DNA of 64,000 nt. It comes from Phocoena phocoena. Taxonomy: Eukaryota; Chordata; Mammalia; Artiodactyla; Phocoenidae. The notes under the pieces were generated by a model. It did no database searches and was not told where the DNA came from. It saw nothing but the letters and a program-made list of their open reading frames with translations. Position numbers and translations under genes: made by a program. Each line of letters opens with the position of its first letter. Within the stretch, counting starts at the first letter, position 1. Below are positions 13,142-26,160 of the stretch, one piece after another. Location: contig NC_089226.1 in assembly GCF_963924675.1 (NCBI RefSeq), positions 46,827,124-46,891,123 on the forward strand, in the 5' to 3' direction.

Positions 13142-13995
13142 ATTTGCAGCAATGTGGATGCAACTAGAGATTATCATACTAAGTGAGATAAGTCAGAAAG
13201 AGAAAGGCAAATACCATACAATTCCACTTTTATGTGGAATCTAAAATAGGGCACAAATGAACCTATGTATGAAACAGAAACAGACTCACAGACATAGAGA
13301 ACAGACTTGTGGTTGCCAAGGGGGAGAGGGTTGGGAGAGGGATGGACTGGGAGTTTGGGGTTAGTAGATGCAAACTGTTACATTTAGAATGGATAAACAA
13401 CAGGGTCCTACTACTATATAGCACAGGGAACTATATCCAATCTCCTAGGATAACCTTAATGGAAAAGAATATAAAAAAGAATGTATGGCACTTCCCTGGT
13501 GACGCAGAGGTTAAGAATCCGCCTGCCAATGCAGGGGACACAGGTTCGAGCCCTGGTCCCGGAAGATCCCACATGCCACAGAGCAACTAAGCCCGTGCAC
13601 CACAACTACTGAGCCTGCGCTCTAGAGCCCGTGAACCACAACTGCTGAGCCCGCGTGCCACAACTACTGAAGCCGGCACGCCTAGAGCCCGTGCTCTGCA
13701 ACAAGAGAAGCTACCGCAATGAGAAGCCCGTGCACCGCAACGAAGAGTAGCCCCTGCTCGCCACCACTAGAGAAAGCCCCCACGGAGCAACAAAGACCCA
13801 ACGCAGCCAAAAATAAATAAATATATGTATATATATATTGTTTTTGTAAATTACATGGGAAGTATTTTCAAACGAGTAATAAATCTTCAAAAACAAAGAA
13901 TGTATGTATGTGTCACTGAGTCACTCTGCTGTATAGCAGAAATTAACACAACATTGTAAATCAGCTCTACTTCAATTAAAACTAGATAACTAAAT
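13142..13995 (+). mobile_element. 5'-truncated L1 with 16-bp target duplication, split by a SINE
   Basis: This is L1 3'-terminal sequence. It runs from 'atttgcagcaatgtggatgc' through the G-rich 'gggggagagggttgggagag' region to 'gtaaatcagctctacttcaa'. The direct repeat cataatggggcaggca flanks it at 13126-13141 and 13996-14011, a perfect 16-bp duplication. A longer CHR SINE later inserted inside it (13488-13894). The right boundary lies only about 170 bp upstream of the ME3 exon at 14181, so this L1 forms part of the sequence leading into that acceptor. Confidence 0.88.
13488..13894 (+). mobile_element. Long CHR-type SINE nested in L1, with extra 3' sequence
   Basis: The SINE starts at 'gcacttccctggtgacgc' and has the long tail of 'cacaactactgagcc' and 'tagagcccgtg' type repeats, ending 'acccaacgcagccaaaaata'. 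A 12-bp direct repeat, aaagaatgtatg, flanks it at 13476-13487 and 13895-13906. Between the AT-rich tail and the second repeat copy lie about 55 extra bases (13840-13894) that are not SINE. They may be a short transduced segment or later tail change. Confidence 0.85.
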
Positions 13996-14046
13996 CATAA
14001 TGGGGCAGGCAGAGCCAGGAGTCCAGGAGCCAGCCAGGTGGCATAA

Positions 14047-14382
<336 letters not shown>

Positions 14383-14399
14383 TAGCCGGTTTGCTGCCA

Positions 14400-14745
14400 G
14401 GAGCTGTTGAAGAAAGAGCAGTAAATCCAGATTCACTTTGCTAATTCTCAGCTCTGTGACCTTGGACATGTCCCATAACTTTGCTAAGTCTCAGTTTCTT
14501 CACCCATAAAATGGAGATGATTACTGCTTCAGAGAAAAGTAAGAATTTGGTTATTAGATATACGAAAGAAATTTTAAACAATGCTGTGATTTACTAGCTG
14601 GTTGAACATGGGAAGATCACATCTCTGAGCCACAGTTTCATCATCTATTCATTGGGAATGATAGTAACTACCTTGGAAGATTATTGTGAAAATTTAAAGA
14701 GCTAATATATGGAAAGTACCAGCACATAGGACTCATCAGACCAAA
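14400..14745 (+). repeat. Two MIR fragments
   Basis: Sense-strand MIR text appears twice. Around 14430-14530 are the 'ctctgtgaccttggacatgt' and 'cataaaatggagatgatta' blocks. Around 14580-14740 are a 'gatcacatctctgagccaca' block and a 'gtgaaaatttaaagagctaa' block. Both are old. Confidence 0.6.
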
Positions 14746-15449
14746 GCATCAATCGCCATAAAAGTGGCCTTCGCCAGCCACAATAGCTCACTCTTGGATT
14801 TTCCAAACACAAGGCATATCACTGTCAGGGAATCAGGATAAGGCCTTCTCTTAACTTGGCTGGAATGAGTGCTTCTCACAATGATAACCGAGGCCCCAGA
14901 ACATTCCAAAAGTCAATGGGAAGCATCTTCTAGTTCAGGGTCAGCTTGGCTCCCTGTTCTGTGGACCAGAAATATCTGAAGGTCCTTGCTTCTTGCTGTG
15001 GAGATGCCAGCATGTGACACTGGAGTAGGAGGGGTGGCTTCTCAGCGATTATCTCACCTGATCCAGGAGCTCTCAGGAAGGAGCATTGCCAGTTATTCCT
15101 AGCATTTTATAAAGCCCAAGGGAAACCTTGATGACATGTAGGTTATTATTGAACAAATGAAGTTTGGCAAGCAAGATCTTTTCAAATCAAGGAACCATGT
15201 CATGTAAAACAGAACAGGTTGGTAGGGGACAGGTATTGGTCCCTGGGAGTTAAAGATGGGCCAACATTTTGCAGATGAGGCCCAAAGAGGTCACAGTTTT
15301 CATCAAGTGAGTAAGACAGACCTAGGAGGATCCAAGCCCAGGTTAAAAATAGCTAAGGTTTAGAGCTGAATACTTGTTATTCATCAGGCAGGGTTCTAAG
15401 CACTTCACAGCTTAATCCTACCAGATATCACCAACCCTGTCTTACTTGT

Positions 15450-15835
15450 ACTCCTGTGACCTCCCTCTGGGTCAGTTCCCTCTGCACATTGAAAGCTCTG
15501 CTTCTCAGCTTGGGACAATCTTCCCCATCATCTTTGGCTCAGTAACTCGTACTCACCCTTCAAGGCTCAGCTCCAGGGTCTCCTGTCCCAGGGAAGGGAC
15601 AGCCTGATTTGGGTGCACAACGGGTGCCTCCACAGCTTCCTGTGCCCCCTCTGTCAACTTTCTTACCACACTGTACCCCACATGCCTGCATTGAGTTGTC
15701 TGTCTCCCCAGGAGACAATAAGCTCCCAGAGGCAGGAACCACATCTTTTCTCTTCTCACTTCCCAGCCCCAGCACAAGCGCCTGGCGCACTGTAGATGCT
15801 TCATTAATGTTTGAAGAATGAATGAACGAGGTCCA
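15450..15835 (+). repeat. L2 fragment
   Basis: The order of blocks is that of the L2 3' end: 'aaggctcagctccagggtc', 'ctccccaggagacaataagc', 'gaggcaggaaccacatcttt', then 'gatgcttcattaatgtttg' and a 'gaatgaatgaac' tail. Confidence 0.6.
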
Positions 15836-18339
15836 CCTGCACAAATTGAGATTCTCATAAGCACCCTGTCCTTGTGGGTGTGTCTACACTGGACACCTGC
15901 CCCCGAAGCCTCTCTCTTGTCCAGGTCGTCATACTCACCCAGAAATGCACCCCACATGTGCTCACACGCAGACATATATACATCTTCACGTGTGTACGCC
16001 CTCATGTATACACACACACAACTTCTTAAATTAAATCAATTCGTTAGTTTTTAGGTCCTGCTGGTACCCAGTTCCAGTAGAGTCTATTTCACTCCCAGGC
16101 AAAGCCAGATGGAATGGTTTTCTGGGTCCCACGGCAAACAGAGGAGGAATTTCCCATTCTTTTCTCAGAAATGAGAGACTAAAGTCATTAAACTAAAATG
16201 CATGAGGAGAGCTGGCAAATCATACTAGAATGGCAGGAGCCCTATAATATCGAGTCTTTGATCGGGACAACCTGACCGTTAGGCGTGGCCATGTGATTAA
16301 CAGCACCGCCCAGATCTTCCCTCAAGAAAGGACTTGTTGCCCCAGCTGGCGGCAGGGCTGGCTGGAGCATCAAGCAGACCACGGTCCTGCCCTGCCAGGA
16401 CGGCATCACCAGGTGATCAGGGAATATAGAAGCTCAACCATTTTGGCCCAGTGCAGGACAGCTCTGAGGGCACATTTAACTCCAAGGCTCCCCACGGGGC
16501 TGGCTGAGGCCCTGGGGACCGCATCACGGCTCAGCTTCTCCTACTTCCCCATCCTCGACCCCATCCTGCTTCCACTCCCTCCCTGGCACAGGTGTGCTGA
16601 TCCCAAGGCCACTTCTTCATAACATCCTGAACACTTCACATCTCTCTGAATCTGCTTCCCGGGGAACCCAAACTGTGCCAAGTAATCCAGCTGGCATGAG
16701 CACAGAACTTTAGGCTAGAAAAGTGTTTTCCATCCACAATGTTTCACAGCTTCCTGGCCTCACCACCTCCGCCTGTGGGGAGGATGGACATTGCTGTTCA
16801 CGTCACTGATGAGACAACTGAAGTTCAAGGCTTAAGTTTTGCTCCACGTCCCACAGCCTAACAGGCATAAAGCTGGGGCTAGAATCTAGTCATTTCTAAC
16901 TCGGAATTCACTGTCTGTCCATGACGTCGGGCTGCCGATGATCCCTCGTAGGTGAGGCAGTGCCGTGAGTCTCCTTGGTGAGGATTAAATTCCGGACCCC
17001 ACGGAAGTGTGGGTGTCACCGCTCTCCTCACCCCTCCCATCCTCTCCTCTAACTCCCACAGTCCACAGACCCCCCCGATGAGGCCTGGGGACGGGGAGGG
17101 GCTGGCCCACAGTCACCAGCTGGTTAGTGATGGGTCCAGAACCAAAAGCCTATGATGTGTACTCTCAGTGCTGGGTGGACGATTAGCAGACTGGTGAGGA
17201 ATTCCGGGATTAATGGGGCAACGTGGAAGATTAAGCTCATGCTAGAATTGACCCCCTTACCTCCAAATACAAGGTAGAGAGCAGAGGAAAAAGAAACATG
17301 AAAAGACATAGCCATGCTCAAAAATAGAAAGGAACGCCTGCATGCACAGAATTGGAGAGAGCTGGGAGAAGGGGGAGGGTGGGAGGAATCACAGTGGTAA
17401 ACAGACACCAAAACCAAACCGCACGTGGTTGCTGGGGACAGGCCCGGTCCCCCCCAACAGGACTCGTGGTCAGGCAACACCCCAGAATGGCGGGGGATGG
17501 GCCCAGGCTGCCCACATGAAATGAACACCAGCGCAGCCTCACATCCTCGGTGGAGTGAGGAAAGATACGACTGAAGGCCTCAGGGTCCCCACCAGACTGA
17601 GCTCTGTGAGGGCAGGGCCGTGCCTGGTGCTGAGCAGAAGCTCGGGCACAAGATTGGAACTGTCTCCCAGGCAGTCCTGCTGTTTCACACTCCTGGGAAT
17701 CACCAACCCCACGTGGCCGACCACAGGGTTGGGTCTCTGAAGCCCCAGCACTGGCAGGGTAAAGAGCTCCCCAGGGCTGCCATGGTCTCCTCCGTGCGCC
17801 CCCCGCCCCAGCCCCGGCCCTAGTCCCTGCTCAGACCGGTGGGAAGCCTCAGCCTCCCCAGGCTGGTTCTCGGTGAGCAGGGCTGCCCGTGCACTGACTC
17901 ATCGCTGGAAGCCTCTTCAGGAGTTTTGGAAAAGGCAGAGGCTCAGGTGACTTTTGTTGTTTCAGCTGGGATCACAGAAGCATCCCGGCTCTTAGCGGAG
18001 GAGAGAGAGGCCTGGAAGGGGAACAGCGCTAGGAATGGCCATGCTGGAGGACTGGCCAGCTGTGTCCTTCCCAAGAAGCCAGGTCCAGGATACCACTGGC
18101 CTGGTGAGCACAGGCCCCCGGCCTCCACGGCTAGCTGCCCGCAGTGTGGCTGGGGACAGCAAAGCCCAGCTGGCCTGTCAGCTCCAGAGCATCCTCCCAG
18201 CCCAGCAGGCCTCCCTGGACCTGCACTGCCCTCGAGTCCGGCCACGTTCCCGAGAGCAGACGGCCAGTCAGGGTGCCTGTGTGGTATGTCAGGCCATGGT
18301 CGCCCCTCATACTTCCAAGTTTTCATCTGTGAGCCAGAG

Positions 18340-18490
18340 TTCTTAACAGTCAGAAGTTGGACTGAGACAAGCCTAGGTCTGAATCCCCACTTTTCTGCTT
18401 TGGGGCTTTGGCCAGGTGGCTTAAATCCTCCCAGTCTTCTTTTCCTGATCTGTAAAATGGACGTGACAGTATTCACAGCCATGAGGGAGG
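18340..18490 (+). repeat. MIR fragment
   Basis: A sense MIR is visible: 'gaatccccacttttctgctt', a diverged 'ttggccaggtggcttaaatc' block and a 'gatctgtaaaatggacgtga' block. Confidence 0.55.
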
Positions 18491-18899
18491 CTCAGCCAGT
18501 ACTGCCAGAAAGATCAGGATGCCTTTCTAAGGCCAGCGTTGATCCTGGCTGGATGGGCACTCTGCTAACTCATCGTTAAGTGTTTTCATCATCACCCTTG
18601 CTTATGGCACCAGGTAGTTGTAAGGGCTGCAGTGATGTAACGCGGGAACAGGCATGTAACCGCACTCAGTTCTGGTACCGGGTACTGATACCTCTGGTGC
18701 ACAGGAGGCTCCCAACACATGCACCAGGGGGGAGGAGGAAGTGTTGAGACCGAAAACAGAGAGGCTTTGGTGGAGATGAGAAGAGGCACCAGTGTGAGCG
18801 CAGGCCTGGGAAAGCCTGAGAAGGGCGGCAGGGGCCCACCTCACCTCTTTCCTCTTTCCACATCCAGCCTATTCTTCCAGCCCATTGAATTAGTTCTGT

Positions 18900-19030
18900 G
18901 AGTTTCCTGCCGATTCTGATTCTGAATGTGCTGGTCCCTCTGCCTAGAACTCTCTTCTGCTCTCGGCTAATTTCTCTTTGTCCTTGAGGACTCAAACCTC
19001 ACCTCCCCCAGGATACCGCACCCAGGGCCA
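18900..19030 (+). repeat. L2-like fragment
   Basis: The 'ctggtccctctgcctagaac' and 'tccttgaggactcaaacctc' blocks match the common L2 pattern. Boundaries are uncertain. Confidence 0.45.
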
Positions 19031-21129
19031 AACCCGTTCCGCAGGCCCCAGGATGACCCCACCCTTCCCCAGGGCCTGGGAGTGACACTGGGCAGTGGCC
19101 ACCCGCTTTGCAGAATATTTCAAAGTACCCCGGGGCTCAGATGCCACAATAGGAAGGGGGCAGATGGGGAGGAATGGCCCAGCTCTGAAGTCTGTCCAGC
19201 TGGTTTGTCCTGTTTACAAGACACCAGGGGTTACTTCCAGCTGTCAGCTGTCTGCTGCTCCTTTCCTACCACACACAGTAAGCAGCAGTTCCTGGCCCTT
19301 CCCGTGTCTCTCCCACAGTGAAACCTCCCCCGGCCGCTTCAACCTCATCTCTCCCCAGTCCCCGGAACCTTCCTTTTCGCTAAGTCCTAGGTTCTGAGGC
19401 TGTTCTTCCCGTACAGGGCTTTCCCAGCCCTGAGATTCTCGTGGGTCTCTTCGCACGTCTAATCCTGGCTGCTCTGAGACCTCCCCCTTAGCCTGTTGCA
19501 TCAGTTAAATCCCCAAAGAAGCCAAGAAGATGGTAATTATTCCCTCCGGCAGCAGAATAGTCTAACCCTGCTTCCTTCATGGGCCGGGAACTGCCTTCTT
19601 GAGAGTCCAAGGGCTCCAGAAAATTCCCTTCAGGACACAGAAACAGGGTTGAAGTCATCTAGAAGGCCTTTGCTTGGTTTCCAATAAGGGGAACTTGAAT
19701 TTTCTCAACAGTTATTCTGCTAACCCCTGTGCCCAAGACTGTTGTATTCATCTTCATAAATCTAAGGTTTCATATACCCATATACCCAGTGGAGCCCCAG
19801 AACAGGCTCTCAGTACACGCTCATGAACAAATGAGCAGCCGCTGGCTGCCGTGGGAAGGTAATTCTGCGGATCATGAAAGGGGGCCAACCTAATCCTAGA
19901 GGATGCCCAATCCCCCATGGCCCCAGGCCTCCAAAGCCACCTTGGCTGGACCCTGCCGAGCCTAACTCCCTGTGCTTCTTGCTGCCTAAGACAGCAGCAC
20001 TGTCTCACCTGAGAAGCAGCTAGTTCTTTCCCTTTTCTCTGATAGTGTGTGGTTTCGAATGGAAACTTCTTTAACTTTGTCAAATGTGACCATTAAAAGC
20101 AGAATAGAAACTACATTTTCAGTCCCTCTGTGCTATTTCCTGAACCTACAACCTCCAGTACTCAGTTTGCAGGAAATGCAATTATGGAAAGCTCCCTCTG
20201 AAGAGGAAAATTTGTTTTTCTTTCATCGTGAATGAGGAACAAACAGTCATGCTTTCAGCTGCCCTCAGCATTCACGGGCACGTGTTCTAACACATCCCTA
20301 GACCCCCGGGCTTCTCCAGAAACCTCTGCAGCTTCCTTCCTCTCTATTTTTAAATCCCTAATACATTACCCAAGACCCTCCTCCTCAAAATGAAAGTTGA
20401 TGATGGAGATAGCGTTCTTTGCCAAACTTTATAATATAGGATTTAAGAACTGCTGTTTTTCCTCTTGAGTTCTGGGCTGTGAATACGGCAACTTGCCACT
20501 TCAGAGGATGGCCTCAGAGAAAGATCCCAGAATGGAGGATGAGAAGTAGCCAGCAAGGTAGCCAGTGAGCGTGGGGTTCCAGAGGCCACATGCAGAGTTT
20601 CCCAAAGGAAGGAATGAACACCAGTATCAAATGCTGATGAAAGGTCAAGGAAGAGGAGGGCTGAGGACTGACCACTGAACTTGGCAAGATGGAGGTGCTG
20701 GTGAGGTTGACAAGAGGTGGGGCAGTTGCCTGATGGGACTGGGTTTCAGGGAGACCAAGAAGAAAGGAAATAGAGGTAATGAGTATATTCAGCTCTTTAG
20801 AAGAATTTGGCTATAGAGGGAAGTAAGAAATAGGGTGGGAATGACATAGGGTCAAGAGGAGGCTTTTTAAGGATGGGAACTTGATGACATTTGTATGCTG
20901 ATGGCAGTGATCCACTAGAGAGGGATCAGTTGAGGATGCAGGAAAAAAAGGGAGAGAATTATAAAACAAATTTCTTGAGTAGGTAAACGTGGTGGGATCC
21001 AGCACACAGCCGGAGGTGGCTTTAGCTAAGAGCAGGGACCATTCATCCACATAACAGGAGAAACGGCAAAGTATATGGACCGGAGGCAGAGGTTTTATAG
21101 AGTTGGTGGTGAGAGGATTCACTTCTCTC

Positions 21130-21295
21130 CTGGTCGTTTCTACTTTCTTTGAACTTCACTTTCCACTTCTGAAAGGGAAAAAAATGGGAGCTCCGTAGTA
21201 CCTATTTCCTAGAGTTGCTGTAAAGATTAAATGAGCAAATAAATGCAGGCAAGCGCATACATAGCACGGAGCCAAGGTCACGGGGAGAGCAATCA
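21130..21295 (+). repeat. MIR-like fragment
   Basis: The 'ttcctagagttgctgtaaag', 'attaaatgagcaaataaatg' and 'catagcacggagcc' blocks match the 3' half of MIR. It is old. Confidence 0.5.
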
Positions 21296-22074
21296 ATAAG
21301 CGGCAGTTGTTGTATCCTTTTGAAATTTTCAACTCTGTTCTACCAGATTTCCCAATGCTTTGTGTTTTCCAACCCCTTCCAGAGTCACAACTGAACAATT
21401 ACATCCACCACCTAAGTTCACTTCCCTCCACCTCCACTACCACCTGCCCCTCAGGTCTCCCCCAGGGAAACCCCATAAGGCCACTCCTGCTGCCTTCAAC
21501 TCCAGAGTCAGGAAAGGCTGTCTGAGCTGCATAGACCAGGAAGGGGTGGAAGCAGCAACCCAGGTTTACCTGCTTTACTTCTAACTTGGCGACTCACAGG
21601 CGGAAGCCACTGCCTCTCTCTGGCCTCAGTTTCCTCATCTGTACAGTTGTTGGATGTCACGCTCTCCATCCAGCACTGAATTTCTGCAGGTAAGCTGTTA
21701 TTCAGCCTGTAGGTTCTAACCACAAAAGATACTTGACATCCAGGATGGAACAGACCCATCAAGAATGCAGTCTCTTTGGGAGGTTCTCTGATGAAATATC
21801 TTTGGCGCCACCTGGTGTCGCATGCTTTGTACAGCTCCTTTCAGGAGGCAGAAGGCTGCCGTGAAATATAATAGAATCAGATGCCGGGGGGAAAAGGTGC
21901 TCTCTGTCCAATGGAAAACTGGAAACAGAAAACGGAAAGTTCATTCCTGCTCCCGCCCTGCAACCATTAGTATTTTGTAGCTCCTTTCGGATTTTGTGTG
22001 TATATTTCGTTACAATTAGAATCATAGTATGTAGACTGTTGAATGTTCTCTTCCTTCCAGCTAACTCAGTGAAG

Positions 22075-22300
22075 CATGATTCAGGGGTTAAGAGCACATG
22101 CCCTAGAGCCCGATTCCCTGAGTTCAAAGCCTCACTCTGTTGTGTGATCTTGGACAACTCAGCAACCTGCTCCGTACCTCATTTTCCCAATCTGTAAAAT
22201 GGGGATGATGATAGGATTAAATAAATGTCTTTACATTAAGACATATAAAGCACTTAGAACAATATGTGATGTTAGTTACTAACTTCATAGCATTTTCTGT
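22075..22300 (+). repeat. MIR, nearly full length
   Basis: Most of the MIR consensus order can be followed: 'gttaagagcacatgccctag', 'gagttcaaagcctcactctg', 'gtgtgatcttggacaactca', 'caatctgtaaaatggggatg' and 'ttaaataaatgtctttacat'. Confidence 0.75.
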
Positions 22301-22720
22301 GTTGCTACACCATCTTCATAATGAATATTTTTAATAGCTTTAGTATCCTACTGAGTGCCTACACTAGCTAATTTACTTAACCAATGCTCTTTTGTTAGGT
22401 GTTTGTTATTTCCAGTCATTCTACATTATAAATAACACTGTCATAAATATCTTACCACATACCTTTTGGATTTTTTCATACATAAATTCCCAGAAATAGA
22501 AGCATGAGGTCAAGGGGCAAAAACATTTTATGCCTTTGGTCTATATTGGGAAATAGTTCTCCAAAAAGGGTTGTAGCTCTTTAAAATGGAATGTGTGCTG
22601 AACTTTGCCCTTTTCATCGCTCCCTCACCAGCCATAGATAACATCAGTTTCTTTGACTTGCACAATTGTAATGACCATAAACAGTCACACTTTAATTTCC
22701 TTTTCTTTGACCGTCATAGA
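22300..22720 (-). repeat. Old L1 fragment, antisense
   Basis: The 'ttatttccagtcattctaca', 'aataacactgtcataaatat' and 'tcccagaaatagaagcatga' text is typical of an antisense L1 or HAL1 3' region. No boundaries or target duplication are visible. Confidence 0.5.
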
Positions 22721-23042
22721 GGCTTAGCGTTGCCAGTTGCGATTACTTTATTGTGACTCTGTGAGGGTCCACACCAGTCGTTTTAACAGAGAAAACTCGA
22801 CATAAAGAATTGTGAATTCTGCATTAAAGAACTGAAAAGCCAGAAAGAAACACTAAGGATCTGCTACCACCCCTGAGGCTGGGGGAACACAGGGAAGACA
22901 GGTGACAGCTGGCTAGCGTTCATGCCTCTGAGGGGCACGCGCCACGAGGCTAGTTCTGTAAGTGACGGACAAAGAGCAAACTGGATTCAACTGCTGCTTG
23001 TGGAACAAACTGCTGCTGTAAGATTAAAAAGCCAAGGCTCTG

Positions 23043-23226
23043 GAGTTGCCAGATTTAGCAAAAACAAAATGCAGATGATCAGCTAAATTTGAATTTCAGA
23101 CAAATAACAGTTTTTAGAATATTTATGCTAATATTGCATGGAACACACACTAGAAAATTATTTCTTGTTTACCTAAAATTCAAATTTAACTGAACGTCCT
23201 ACATTTTACCCAGCGATCTTACAAAG
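23043..23226. mobile_element. Palindromic DNA-transposon-like element
   Basis: Two arms of about 65 bp, near 23043-23108 and 23163-23226, are diverged reverse complements: 'ctaaatttgaatttcagaca' on the left answers 'cctaaaattcaaatttaact' on the right. About 55 AT-rich bases lie between them. The layout is that of an old mammalian palindromic non-autonomous DNA transposon. It has no coding capacity. Confidence 0.6.
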
Positions 23227-23699
23227 TAGGAATGGTGCTGGAAAAACTTTTCTTTCCCTGCCCATCTAGTCTTTCAATCGCCCTCTGGCGCCCCCTATTG
23301 GCAGAGCCCACCATAGGGCCAATTGGTAAAGCTGAAAAGTGGTTTGCAGACAAAGGAGAAACGATTATGCAGTAATCGGCAGAGTCCACCCTTCTGGCTG
23401 TTCAGCATCAATACATACATACCGTCCTGCACATTGGTACTTCCAGACAACAGCAACAAACTCTAACAAAATGCCTAATAAAATGCAACTATCTCTCCAA
23501 CAAATAAAGACATTCTCGCCTTCTCCCTGAAACGGGGAGAGGCAAAGTGTCTACAGTTATTTGCCAACTAAAGAATGTCACTCATCATCTGGTTCTACAA
23601 GAATGAAGTCACTAGCCACTGCAGTCACCGACCTTCAACACACCCTGAAAGGAGTTCAAGGCAGAGATCAGGCATGAGGCACTCTGTGCTCTGGGAAAA

Positions 23700-24035
23700 A
23701 CTGGCAGAACGGGCCTTCAGATACTTAGATATTTTCAGAAGATTTTATGAGCCCAGTTTCTTGCATCTTCTCATATCTAGGAAAACACCAAAATCATTAA
23801 CGGAGACATCCACTCCTCGTGACGAGCAACAACCTTCTTGTAACCAGCAGCAACCTTCTCCTAAAATGTGTGCTTGATCGCACGTATGCCCTTCACCAAT
23901 ATCACGTATACACTGACACCCACACCCCTCTTCAGAGCTATCTGAGGGGCTGTCTCCTGGGCTATAGTTCTCATTGTGCCCCAAATAAAACTTAACTCAC
24001 AACTGTCACACTGTGCATTTTTTGGACATATTTAT
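23700..24035 (+). mobile_element. Possible solo LTR of an old endogenous retrovirus (3' part)
   Basis: The end of this segment has the remembered shape of a class I LTR: a 'ggctgtctcctgggctatag' block, then a polyadenylation signal AATAAA within 'ccccaaataaaacttaac', then 'cactgtgcattttttggac'. I cannot fix the 5' border and see no matching second LTR or viral genes nearby. It could also be another old repeat. Confidence 0.4.
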
Positions 24036-24479
24036 CTCTGGAAGATAGTCGCACCACCCATCTCCGGGCAGGACTAACTACTCTTAAATCTCAGTCACAG
24101 TCACATTTGAAAACTCTGTTATCTAAAAGCTAAATTGTAGAATTAACCTCCAACAAAACTTCTATAGAATAATAAGCGGAAGGAGAAGGGAGAATAAATT
24201 AGCTAATACGAACCATCATCCGTAATCACATGATAATCAAGGAAGAAAATTTGCATGGCTGCTACATTTCTCATTTCTGCAACCTGTCATGAAGCCATAG
24301 TTGATGTTTATGAATTTCTTCGTCGGTCTCCCATTCCATGTTTTCTTGTCATCAGACAAGACCTTAGCTTGCCAGGGTTCCTTAGTAGGATGACCCAAAC
24401 CTTCATTCCTGAAGAATCTGCAGCCTCCGCAGCCCTGCCTCTCTCTAGCTGCAACAGTGTTTATTAATATTTACTCTTG

Positions 24480-26160
24480 AGCACAGGAGTACTAAGACAC
24501 ACCCCAGAGGATCCCCTAGGCGCAGACACAGTCTTTCCCCTGTCCCTAGCTTCCCCTTGGGAAACTCAGGATGAGTAACCACAGCCAATAAAGTAACCCT
24601 CTTCTTTGCCCACTGGTTTTGTGGCAAATGGCCAGGTGGCAGTCTCAACTTCCAAGTCAACAGAACCATGTTGGGAATCCTAATGGAAGCATTTGTCTCT
24701 TTGGAACCAAGACCTCCAATCCAGAGAGCGCAGAATTGAAGAGACAGGAAGCAGAAACCCTGCAAGTGATTCATTAGGTGAAATGGTGAGAGGAGCCATT
24801 CTCACTTCAACGCTTTGATTTCCAGACCCAAGTATTCTGGTTGTGGAGAAAGAGCACGAGGTATTGTTTGCTAAGTCAGATCACATATTGCATCCTATAA
24901 GATAGACCCTCACCATCTCCTCAACTGAGTCTTAAGTCTTCAGCAGCCCATCCTACTGATCTATTAGGTCATCTGCTCCTGGGTGGTAGAGTACGTGTTA
25001 AGACCACTGAGTTCCGTGGCTATGAGCCTATTGCCGCACTTCTATTGAAATGAATTCCTTGATTAGAAGCCTGGAATATATCAGGATGGTGACTAGGCAT
25101 TTCAGACATGCCCAGATGATGGCACTGGCAGAACATTATAGACAGGGAAAGTCAAGCCATATCCAGAAGCTGTGTTTATTCCAGTGAGGACACATCTCTC
25201 CCCTGTCTCTGATGGAAGGAGTCCAGTGTAATCGTCCTCCTGCCGGGTAGATAGTCCTCCCAGAGGACGGTGCCATAGCAGGAGCTCCACACTGGTCTCT
25301 GCCATTGACAGCTCAGTAGTAGTAGCAGGCAGCCTCCGTGAGGAAGTCCATGCATAGCCTCCATCCCTGCCACCATGGCTACTCTATATGGAAACTGAGC
25401 AAACCCTAGATGGCGTGGGAAAGATGCTGACCGACACGCACAAGCCATGCCATTTTGTCCACCTGATGATTGAGAAACTATTCTCATTCTGCCCTTTGGT
25501 GAGCTTTCACATGGGGCACAAATATCTTCACACCCTGTACCTATTCAGAGAAGTCCATTCGCAAACCCTTCCCTAGACTTCCCCATCACCAGTCCTACTG
25601 TTCGGTTCTTTCTAAGTCCCTGACCATCTAGCTAAACCGTTAACAACTGCCCACGAATTGATGTAGGTCTAGCCATCTCTTGGACCAAAGTGGACAACAA
25701 AATTTACAACGGGAGGTCATGTCCATTGGGAAGATTTACTTCCCTATTTCCCTTTAGGGTGACCTTTTATTAGGGCTGTGAAACTGCAACCGTACGCTTC
25801 TAGTTGATGCCAGCATACTGTTAAGAACGATCTGTAAGCCAAGCCTGCTTTTTCCTCCGTGGTCAGCCGGTCATAGGGATTCCTAGTGCGGCCTTAGGTG
25901 TGGATTGAGGGAGAGGAAGAGTAGTTGTCAAACTAGTCTGAGCCACCTGCTTGGGCAGCTTACCTGTACCTTCAGATGTATTCAAGCCATTCGATGCTGG
26001 TTATGCTACTGGGCATAGCCTTATGACTTGCTGGATAAGACAAGCAGCTCAGGTCACACGGTCAGGTAATGTTTCACGGTTAGTTTGTGGCCTCATTTTT
26101 AATATGTTTTTATCCATTTACCCCTTAAACAAATCATTCTATGAGGCTCACCCTTCGTTT
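24480..26160. other. Unassigned intronic stretch, no gene seen
   Basis: About 1.7 kb of moderate-GC sequence with no MIR, L1 or SINE text that I can identify. Open frames here reach only 103 codons on the - strand and show no domain. It may be an old LTR-retroelement interior or unique intron. Confidence 0.4.

Noticed and set aside
17839..18579. 246-codon + strand open frame
   Set aside because: It lies within the ME3 intron, crosses a MIR fragment, has low-complexity Pro/Gly/Ser composition typical of GC-rich non-coding DNA, and overlaps another long frame on the other strand.
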